Source: JACMLC01 sp963817025 (GTDB lineage: Bacteria > Acidobacteriota > Blastocatellia > Pyrinomonadales > Pyrinomonadaceae). Taken from it: DNA of 64,000 bases. The translations under genes and the position numbers were made by a program. This document shows, in pieces, positions 58,420-64,000 of this stretch. The notes under the pieces were generated by a model. It was not told the DNA's origin, made no database searches, and was given only the letters and a program-made list of their open reading frames with translations. Where the stretch lies: positions 496,001 through 560,000 of the forward strand of contig CAWFML010000005.1 of assembly GCA_963817025.1 (NCBI GenBank), read 5' to 3'. Each line of letters starts with the position of its first letter. Positions within the stretch are counted from its first letter, which is position 1.

Positions 58420-58522
58420 AGGCGGAAGGCGGAAGGATGAAATGAGTGCTATTCAGAGATGAACTGTTCACGCTTGAATAGCATGCCTTTCATCCTTCAT
58501 CCTTCATCCTTCATCCTTGCCT
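58407..58522. repeat. GGATGAAGGCGGAA inverted word-repeat (family B copy 3)
   Basis: The left arm GAGCAAGGATGAAGGCGGAA with GGCGGAAGGATGAAATG pairs with the right arm TTTCATCCTTCATCCTTCAT and CCTTCATCCTTGCC. The left arm starts inside the ABC ATPase gene and gives its stop codon. Confidence 0.9.
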
Positions 58523-58538
58523 TTCGTGAGGGTTCTAA

Positions 58539-59417
58539 ATGTCTGTTTCCGCTCCGCAGATTGTGACGTTGGAAGAGCTGCGCTCTGTGCCGCTCTTTGC
58601 TTCGCTGGAAAACGAAGCGGCGCAAGAGTTGCGCGAGTTGATGAAGATCAGCGATGTGGCCGCCAAAACGGAACTCTTTCATCATGGCGACCGTGGCGAT
58701 GCGATGTACCTCATCGAGAGCGGGCGCGTGCGAATTCATGTGGAGGATTCGACCGGGCAGGATGTGACTCTGGTGGAATTTGCGAGCGGGGATTTTTTCG
58801 GCGAGATGGCGATTCTCGACGGCAAGCCGCGCTCGGCTGACGCAACCGTTCTGGAAGATGCGCGGCTCGCTATTCTCGAACGCGACGACTTCATAGGCTT
58901 CGTTCGCCGCAATCCTGATGTCGCTTTGAAGATGTTGACGGCGATTACGAATCGCCTGCGACATACGGATGATCTGCTGCGGCAGAGAGTCTCGCGCAAC
59001 GCTAATGAAGTGATGGCCGCGCGCAGAACCTTTGCAGACCGCATGGCGAATAAGATTGCGGAGTTTGGCGGCAGTTGGAAGTTTATAGGCTCTCTGCTGG
59101 TGCTCGTCCTCGTCTGGGTCGTCTTCAATTCGTGGCTCAAGGCGACGGGCCGCTTTGACGAATATCCCTACAATTTGCTTGACCTGGTGCTCGGCATCAT
59201 CGCCGGCTTGCAGGCTCCGATTATCCTCATGTCGCAGAATCGCCAGTCGGAACAGGATCGCCTGCGCGCAGACATAGACTTTCAAATCAACCTCAAGAAT
59301 GAATTATCGCTCGCGGAAGTCCTGCGCCGCCTGGATGTGCTTGAAAGCGAACGCCTGCCAAAGCTTTTTGAAGAGCAAAATGCGCTTCTGCGAGACAAAA
59401 CCTCAATAAATGAGTGA
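58539..59417 (+). CDS. Cyclic-nucleotide-binding protein with DUF1003 membrane domain
   Basis: 292 residues. Residues about 15-130 form a cNMP-binding domain, with the phosphate-binding cassette GDFFGEMAILDGKPRSADAT containing the conserved Glu and Arg. Residues about 165-275 are DUF1003, with two membrane helices (WKFIGSLLVLVLVWVVFNSW; LLDLVLGIIAGLQAPIILMS) and the typical SQNRQSEQDRLRADIDFQIN. A coiled coil ends the protein. It is probably the receptor for the cyclase product made by the 55.7-kb gene, acting at the membrane. Confidence 0.88.
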   Translation: MSVSAPQIVTLEELRSVPLFASLENEAAQELRELMKISDVAAKTELFHHGDRGDAMYLIESGRVRIHVEDSTGQDVTLVEFASGDFFGEMAILDGKPRSADATVLEDARLAILERDDFIGFVRRNPDVALKMLTAITNRLRHTDDLLRQRVSRNANEVMAARRTFADRMANKIAEFGGSWKFIGSLLVLVLVWVVFNSWLKATGRFDEYPYNLLDLVLGIIAGLQAPIILMSQNRQSEQDRLRADIDFQINLKNELSLAEVLRRLDVLESERLPKLFEEQNALLRDKTSINE

Positions 59418-59450
59418 ATCGCCGTATAAGATGAGCAAATCAGCAGACCC

Positions 59451-59506
59451 GTGTAGCTTCTGAGCAGACGTGCTAAAAGGCTAACACGTCTGCTCAGAAG
59501 CTACAC
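59451..59506. terminator. 22-bp perfect inverted repeat after the DUF1003 gene
   Basis: Arms 59,451-59,472 and 59,485-59,506 pair without mismatch around a 12-base loop. It lies 34 bases past the stop codon. No T-run follows, so it may act as a Rho-independent-like block or only as a repeat. Confidence 0.5.
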
Positions 59507-59529
59507 AGGCGTGCTCAGAGGCTGATTGA

Positions 59530-59711
59530 AAAGCCCTGAAAGGGCGCAATGTAATAGCCTGTGGCAACGCCACAGGTCAACACGCCCCTTTAGATAATAA
59601 GCCCTGAAAGGGCGGCATAAATTATTGCGCTTTCAGGGCTTAGAATCATAATGATGACTCGATACCTGTGGCGTTGCCACAGGCTATTACATTGCGCCCC
59701 TTCGGGGCTTT
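59530..59711. repeat. Nested palindromic repeat, family A copy 3
   Basis: Same outer hairpins as copy 2 (CCTGTGGCAACGCCACAGG; CCTGTGGCGTTGCCACAGG) and same core AAGCCCTGAAAGGGCGGCAT. The central right arm has lost a few bases (GCGCTTTCAGGGCTT). Confidence 0.9.
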
Positions 59712-59824
59712 CACAGACTTTTCCCAAGAAGCTAGGGGAGTGTAGCTCAGAAGCTAGGCGGGTGTGCTCAGAAGCTAAGCGTGCGCGCTGAGAAGCTAAG
59801 CAGGTTCGCTTATAGCGGATAGCA

Positions 59825-59905
59825 ATGCGCCCTCGCTGACGGTCGTGCTACTGCCCCTGTACTGTGACCTCCGGGGCAGTAGCTCGACCGTCAGCGAGGG
59901 CGCAT
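59825..59905. repeat. Long palindrome with 33-bp arms
   Basis: Arms 59,825-59,857 and 59,873-59,905 pair with one mismatch around a 15-base loop. Sequence words include GCGCCCTCGCTGACGGTCG and its inverse CGACCGTCAGCGAGGGCGC. No open frame. Confidence 0.85.
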
Positions 59906-60125
59906 CGGGTTACACTCAATCGCTAATAGGTATAGTTTCCCGGCGAGCTTGCCGGTAGCATCGGATTGGCCTCCGAAAGCTTCTGCGAATCCGTTAATGC
60001 TGTCTCCGAAATACCTCTTTGAGAAATTCGCGCTGCTCTGATTTGCTCGCCAGCTATGGCGAGGCTTACAATCGTCTTACTTGTTCTACTTATTTCCAAA
60101 ATAGAATTGATGACATCGGGGCTTC

Positions 60126-60818
60126 ATGATTAAAGCCATACTGTTTGATTTCAACGGCGTCATTATTGATGACGAGCCGATTCAGATGCGCGCCTATCAG
60201 GAAGTTTTAAAGGGCGTGGGCGTGACGCTGACGGAAGAAGAGTATTACGGCTCGCTCGGCATGGACGATAAAACTTTTCTGCGCGCAGCGTTCGAGCGCG
60301 CCGCACAGGAATTGCCGGAAGAGTTGATGAACGAATTGATAGAGAGCAAGACTGCCGCTCATCGCAAGATGATAGAGCAGGAGTTGCCGCTCTTTCCCGG
60401 CATCGTGACTTTTATCAAAGCTGCTGCGCGCCAGTTCACGCTCGGCGTCGTCAGCATGGCGCGGCGCGTGGAGATCGAAGACGTGCTCAAGCGCGCGGGC
60501 CTGACGGAGGTCTTCGAGGTCGTCGTCAGCGCGGAAGATGTCGCGTCCTGCAAGCCTGACCCGGCCTGCTACAATCGCGGCTTTCTGCTGGTGGACGAAG
60601 AGCGGCGCAAGGCCGGGAGGCTCAATATCTCGCCGCATGAATGCCTGGTGATTGAAGACGCGCCGCCCGGCATCCAGTCGGCACGCGAGGCGGGCATGCG
60701 TACGCTCGGCGTGACCAACACAGTGAAAGCCGAAGCCTTGCGCGCAGCCGGAGCGGATGTCGTCACACACAGCCTCGCAGACTGGACTGTGGACGCCGTC
60801 CATCACGTATACGAATAG
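60126..60818 (+). CDS. HAD superfamily hydrolase (beta-phosphoglucomutase-like subgroup)
   Basis: 230 residues. Motif I reads FDFNGVIIDDEP: nucleophile Asp8 is present but the usual acid/base Asp two residues on is Asn10. Motif II is VVSMARR, motif III the Lys in SCKPDPACYN, and motif IV VIEDAPPGIQSAR with the metal aspartates. A helical cap lies between motifs I and II. The fold matches phosphoglucomutase/phosphatase HADs; the DxN change would weaken ordinary phosphatase chemistry. Substrate unknown. Its stop is 2 bases before repeat family B. Confidence 0.88.
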   Translation: MIKAILFDFNGVIIDDEPIQMRAYQEVLKGVGVTLTEEEYYGSLGMDDKTFLRAAFERAAQELPEELMNELIESKTAAHRKMIEQELPLFPGIVTFIKAAARQFTLGVVSMARRVEIEDVLKRAGLTEVFEVVVSAEDVASCKPDPACYNRGFLLVDEERRKAGRLNISPHECLVIEDAPPGIQSAREAGMRTLGVTNTVKAEALRAAGADVVTHSLADWTVDAVHHVYE

Positions 60819-60960
60819 CAAGGATGAAGGCGGAAGGATGAAGGATGAAGAGAATGCTCTTCAAGCTTGAAAGGATGAAGATCATGCTCTTCAAACTTGA
60901 ATCGCTCATTTTCAATAGCGCTCCTTTCATCCTTCCGCCTTCATCCTTCATCCTTGCTCT
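60818..60960. repeat. GGATGAAGGCGGAA inverted word-repeat (family B copy 4)
   Basis: The left arm AGCAAGGATGAAGGCGGAAG with GATGAAGGATGAAGAG pairs with the right arm TTTCATCCTTCCGCCTTCAT and CCTTCATCCTTGCTC. It fills the gap between the HAD and SirB1-type genes completely. Confidence 0.9.
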
Positions 60961-60963
60961 CCA

Positions 60964-61815
60964 ATGACTCCTGCCGGAAAACAACGCGGACGAGAGGCGC
61001 GCAATCTTTTAGCTGCGATGGTTGAAGGCGGCGCGGTCGAGACTGCCGGGCTGGCGCATGCCGCGTTGCTCATTGCGGCGGAAGAGACGCGTTGTGACGT
61101 GGCTCGTTATCTTTCTTTGCTGGATGAATACGGAGAGCTGGCGCGCGAGCGCATCGCCGGGGCAGGCCATAAAACTATCGAAGCCTTTAATGAATTCGTG
61201 TTTGAAGAGTTGGGATTCGCGGGTAATCAAATCGACTACTACGACCCGCACAACAGCTTTTTGAATTACGTGCTGGACAGGCGCACGGGGATTCCGCTGA
61301 CGCTCTCGATTGTTTACATGGAGCTTGGACGACGCGCAGGTCTCTTAGTCGAAGGCATCGGTCTGCCCGGCCATTTTATCGTGCGCGTTAAGCAAGACAT
61401 AAATGATGAAGCGATCTTTGTGGATTCGTTTCATGGCCGGACGCTCGACAGGAATGATTGTCAGGATTTGCTCGACACTGTCTATAGCGGAAAAGTGGCT
61501 TTGTCCGAGGCGCATCTGATACCGGCGACGAAGAGAGAGATTCTCGTGCGACTCTTGACGAATCTGAAGACTGTGTACGCGCGTGCCAGTCTGCACCGGA
61601 ACGCGCTCGCGGCGGTCGAGAGGATTCTGCTCGTCGCGCCGGACGCGCACGCAGAGCATCGTGACCGGGCTGTGCTGCTGGCACAACTCAACCGCTTTGA
61701 TGAAGCCATCGCGGAGACGCGCGCTTATCTTCGCACGCGGCCCACGCCGACCGACGCCGAACAGATGCGCGAACATCTCTACGTGCTTCAAAAGCGACAG
61801 GCCATGCTTAACTGA
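60964..61815 (+). CDS. SirB1-family transglutaminase-like/TPR protein
   Basis: 283 residues. The SirB1 N-domain has FNEFVFEELGFAGNQIDYYD and NSFLNYVLDRRTGIPLTLSI, then GLPGHFIVRV and the later FVDSFHGRTLDRNDC. The C-terminal 90 residues form two or three TPR-like repeats (HAEHRDRAVLLAQLNRFDEA). The family has a transglutaminase-like fold but usually lacks protease activity; its cellular role is unclear. The ATG lies 3 bases after the family B palindrome, leaving no ribosome binding site other than within the repeat. Confidence 0.88.
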   Translation: MTPAGKQRGREARNLLAAMVEGGAVETAGLAHAALLIAAEETRCDVARYLSLLDEYGELARERIAGAGHKTIEAFNEFVFEELGFAGNQIDYYDPHNSFLNYVLDRRTGIPLTLSIVYMELGRRAGLLVEGIGLPGHFIVRVKQDINDEAIFVDSFHGRTLDRNDCQDLLDTVYSGKVALSEAHLIPATKREILVRLLTNLKTVYARASLHRNALAAVERILLVAPDAHAEHRDRAVLLAQLNRFDEAIAETRAYLRTRPTPTDAEQMREHLYVLQKRQAMLN

Positions 61816-61831
61816 AATAGCGACAACTGGA

Positions 61832-61882
61832 CGGGTGACAGGATAAAGCTTGTTCCTGCTCGTCACTTGTCACTCGTCACTT
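61832..61882. repeat. GTGACGG inverted word-repeat (family D)
   Basis: The left arm ACGGGTGACAGG pairs with the right arm CTCGTCACTTGTCACTCGTC with AAGCTT at the centre. It is followed directly by the permease ATG. Confidence 0.65.
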
Positions 61883-61887
61883 AAAAA

Positions 61888-63348
61888 ATGTCTTTCTTCG
61901 ACCTGCTCCAACTCTCTGTGCGGAATTTGCGCGAGGCCAAGCTGCGCGCGTTTTTGACGACCATGGGCGTCATTGTCGGCGTGGCGATGATTGTCACGAT
62001 GATGTCTTTCGGGCTTGGCTTGCAGCGCAACACGATACAGCGTTTCAAGGAGCTTGACCTCTTTAACGAAATCACGGTCTTCGGGCGCAGCCTGTCGAGT
62101 CTGGCGACTGCGGGCCAGAACAATCCCAACGGCAATCAGGGAGAGCGTTCGCGCGAGGCGCGTGGACGCCCTGACAAACCGCCTGAGAAAGTTTTGAATG
62201 ATGAGGCTCTGAACGAGATTGCCAAAATCCCCGGCGTCGCTTCGGTCGAGCCGAGCGTGTTTCTGAGCGTTTATGTGCGCTCGAACGGGCGCGCAGAGCT
62301 TCAGAGCATCGTCGCCGCGCTCGTGCCGAATCCCGCGACGCGCTTTAAGGAGTTTGCCGCAGGGGGGATGATTAGCGCGCCGGATGCGAGGGAAGCTGTG
62401 GTGGATGAAGAGTTCGCGCGCAACTTCGGTTATGAAAAGCCTGCGGACGCGATAGGCAAGTCGATTGACCTGCTTGCGCCGCCGTCGAAGGAAAAGAAAG
62501 AAGAGGAAGAAGAAGAGACGCCTAACTTTTTCGGCATCCCGCTCGATGATGAAGGAGCGGAAAAGGCTTCGTCATCCGATGCGCTGGTGGCGCGCTCTTA
62601 TCGCATCGTTGGCGTTCTTCAGACAGAAGACGAAAGCGGCGAAAGACGTTTTCGCGGTCTGATGCCGTCGGCGGGGATATACATCTCTCTGCCGGAAGCG
62701 CGAAGCTGGCGGGAAGAATACCGGGACAACCTGAGCGAGGTGGCCTTGGAGCTTGCGCGCGGGAGCGGCGCGCTCGGCGAAAACGAAACCATAGGCTACG
62801 GCTCGGCTGTCGTGCGCGTCACAGACCCCGTCGTCTTGCCAGAAGTTCGCAGGCGCATCACAGAGCTAGGCTTTGGCAGCTTTTCCATCATGGACCAGTT
62901 GGAGCAGTTGCGTCTGGTCTTTCTCATCATCAATTCCGCGCTCGGCCTGTTGGGCGGCATCTCTCTGCTGGTCGCCTCGTTCGGCATCGCCAATACGATG
63001 ATTATGTCTATCCTCGAACGCACGCGCGAGATAGGCATCATGAAGGCCATCGGCGCGGAAGACCGCGAGATCAAATTAATCTTCTTTATCGAAGCCTCTG
63101 TCATAGGATTTACGGGCGGGGTGGTCGGCTGTCTGGTCGCGTGGGGGATTGATGCTGTGGCAAACCGGCTGGCGTATCGCTTTATACTCAAACCGCAGGG
63201 CGCATCCTATGTGGATTTTTTCGCGTTGCCGCCGTATCTCTGGCTCGGCGCAATCGTCTTCGCAGTGCTGATTTCCATCATCGCCGCGCTCTATCCTGCG
63301 GCACGCGCCGCGCGGATTGATCCCGTGCGGGCTTTAAGACACGATTAA
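61888..63348 (+). CDS. ABC transporter permease (MacB/FtsX type)
   Basis: 486 residues. An N-terminal helix (RAFLTTMGVIVGVAMIVTMM) leads to a large periplasmic MacB_PCD domain (about 45-340) and three C-terminal helices: ALGLLGGISLLVASFGIANT, the coupling region MSILERTREIGIMKAIGA, and VFAVLISIIAALYPAARAAR with the final DPVRAL. It is the expected partner of an ATPase like the one at 57.7 kb, although three genes separate them. A Glu/Lys-rich insert (KEKKEEEEEETPNFFG) interrupts the periplasmic domain. Confidence 0.9.
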   Translation: MSFFDLLQLSVRNLREAKLRAFLTTMGVIVGVAMIVTMMSFGLGLQRNTIQRFKELDLFNEITVFGRSLSSLATAGQNNPNGNQGERSREARGRPDKPPEKVLNDEALNEIAKIPGVASVEPSVFLSVYVRSNGRAELQSIVAALVPNPATRFKEFAAGGMISAPDAREAVVDEEFARNFGYEKPADAIGKSIDLLAPPSKEKKEEEEEETPNFFGIPLDDEGAEKASSSDALVARSYRIVGVLQTEDESGERRFRGLMPSAGIYISLPEARSWREEYRDNLSEVALELARGSGALGENETIGYGSAVVRVTDPVVLPEVRRRITELGFGSFSIMDQLEQLRLVFLIINSALGLLGGISLLVASFGIANTMIMSILERTREIGIMKAIGAEDREIKLIFFIEASVIGFTGGVVGCLVAWGIDAVANRLAYRFILKPQGASYVDFFALPPYLWLGAIVFAVLISIIAALYPAARAARIDPVRALRHD

Positions 63349-63353
63349 ACAAT

Positions 63354-63431
63354 TGCGGAATGCGGATTTCGGATTGCGGAATGAAAAGCGTTTAAGTCGT
63401 TTTCACATTCCGCAATCCGCATTTCGCAATT
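63354..63431. repeat. GCGGAATGCGGATT inverted word-repeat
   Basis: The left arm TTGCGGAATGCGGATTTCGG with ATTGCGGAATGAAAAG pairs with the right arm TTTTCACATTCCGCAATCCG and CATTTCGCAATTTC. It lies between the convergent permease and VCBS-repeat genes. Confidence 0.85.
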
Positions 63432-63432
63432 T

Positions 63433-64000
63433 CTAGTTTCCGTTATAGACGGACGGAACCGGGAGGTCTGTGGCGTTTCCGAAAATTTTGTACTGCACCG
63501 AGAAGTTCGAGCTGTTGAGAATATACCAGGTGCCCGCACGATAGACGGCCACATCCGTCATCCCATCTGCATCATAATCGCCCGGCACGGGCACGTCCGT
63601 GCCATTGCCCCAGAACTGCCCGCTAAAGAGATTGTCCGAGCTGCGAAGCACATACCATGCTCCTTCGCTCGGTCTGTAGACTGCAATATCTGTTTTGCCG
63701 TCTCCATCATAATCGCCCGGCACGATGCGGTCGCCGAGCGTGCCCCACAACTGACCGCGAAAGACTCCGTTTGAGCTGTTGAGGATGTACCATGAGCCGT
63801 CCGCGGGGCGAAAGACGCAGATGTCGGATTTGCCGTCGCCGTCGAAATCCCCAGAGACAGGGACATCACCCGTAAGCCCCCACTGCTGAACACGCATCGA
63901 GTGGTCGGAGCTATGCTTGATATACCATGCTCCTTCGCTCGGCCTGTAGACAGTGAGGTCTGTCTTGCCGTCGCCGTCATAGTCGCCCATCACCGGAATG
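63433..64000 (-). CDS. FG-GAP/VCBS-repeat protein, C-terminal end only
   Basis: At least 188 residues, open through the window edge; residues just before the first in-frame Met continue the repeat, so the true start lies outside. The sequence is a series of roughly 53-residue units with a calcium-binding loop GDYDGDGKTDIAVYRPSEG and AWYILNSS strands; four are complete or nearly so. Such repeats form beta-propeller blades in secreted or surface proteins. The last unit is degenerate (DLPVPSVYNGN). It is convergent with the ABC permease. Confidence 0.88.
   Translation of the reverse strand, partial: IPVMGDYDGDGKTDLTVYRPSEGAWYIKHSSDHSMRVQQWGLTGDVPVSGDFDGDGKSDICVFRPADGSWYILNSSNGVFRGQLWGTLGDRIVPGDYDGDGKTDIAVYRPSEGAWYVLRSSDNLFSGQFWGNGTDVPVPGDYDADGMTDVAVYRAGTWYILNSSNFSVQYKIFGNATDLPVPSVYNGN

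Larger units (their letters stand above)
59418..60125. other. 700-base repeat-filled spacer
   Basis: No gene. It contains a 22-bp perfect hairpin (59,451-59,506), repeat family A copy 3 (59,530-59,711), three tandem GCTCAGAAGCTA-type words (59,730-59,805), a 33-bp-arm palindrome (59,825-59,905), and about 200 bases of unremarkable sequence before the HAD gene that probably holds its promoter. Confidence 0.6.

Overview
The window looks like a chromosome segment of a GC-rich bacterium (sampled coding lines are about 55-60% GC), most plausibly an acidobacterium near Blastocatellia/Pyrinomonadaceae. That placement is inference from gene style: a zinc-ribbon plus DUF4190 membrane protein, a SRPBCC-DUF5939 adenylate cyclase, an FG-GAP/VCBS repeat protein with GDYDGDGKTD units, a TPR/double-retropepsin protein, and no gene order typical of Proteobacteria or Firmicutes. 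No rRNA is present to settle it.

Chromosomal part, left (1-35.9 kb): a truncated AI-2E family exporter, a PilZ-like protein, acetyl-CoA synthetase, a DUF433/DUF5615 toxin-antitoxin pair, a DUF805-SRPBCC membrane protein, hemW, a decayed DUF6980 gene, threonine aldolase, cmk, riboflavin synthase, a large LRR-Roc-COR-TIR immune-type protein, GNAT, murJ, an NtrC-type regulator, a PBP4-type carboxypeptidase, an Ogg2-like glycosylase, a TPR double aspartic protease, a PIN operon, a lytic transglycosylase, an MFS exporter, an amidohydrolase, acetate kinase, MOSC, two PLP aminotransferases, cysS and thiL.

Integrated element (35,920-46,550): an exact 19-bp direct repeat brackets 10.6 kb. Beside the left repeat are a tyrosine integrase, an excisionase-like HTH protein, a primase-polymerase and a small Cys-rich protein. 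A hairpin-rich spacer follows, then a nine-gene leftward operon. Five consecutive products of that operon end in one membrane helix and a short Arg/Lys tail, and one of the five is a lambda-type lysozyme. I recognise no capsid, portal, terminase or packaging ATPase. The right end is an AT-rich cargo: a triple zinc-ribbon protein bracketed by matched hairpins, a four-helix membrane protein and a DUF3800 protein. This is the best candidate here for an undescribed system, such as a small membrane-containing virus, its satellite, or a cell-envelope export/lysis module. The right repeat also supplies the -35 hexamer of the promoter of the next chromosomal gene, a MerR-type regulator.

Chromosomal part, right (46.5-64 kb): MerR regulator, tRNA-Pro(GGG), OsmC, sucC and sucD separated by an M48 protease and a beta-CASP nuclease, ndk, a solitary nuoI, and a cyclic-nucleotide group (class III cyclase and a cNMP-binding DUF1003 protein around an ABC ATPase). 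Then come a HAD hydrolase, a SirB1-type TPR protein, a MacB/FtsX permease and the end of a VCBS-repeat protein.

Many gene junctions outside the element hold inverted repeats whose arms are made of tandem short words (GGATGAA, CGCAAAGG, GTGACGA, AAGTAAA and others). A separate 180-bp nested-palindrome family occurs three times. Several of these repeats run into coding sequence and supply stop codons or protein tails.
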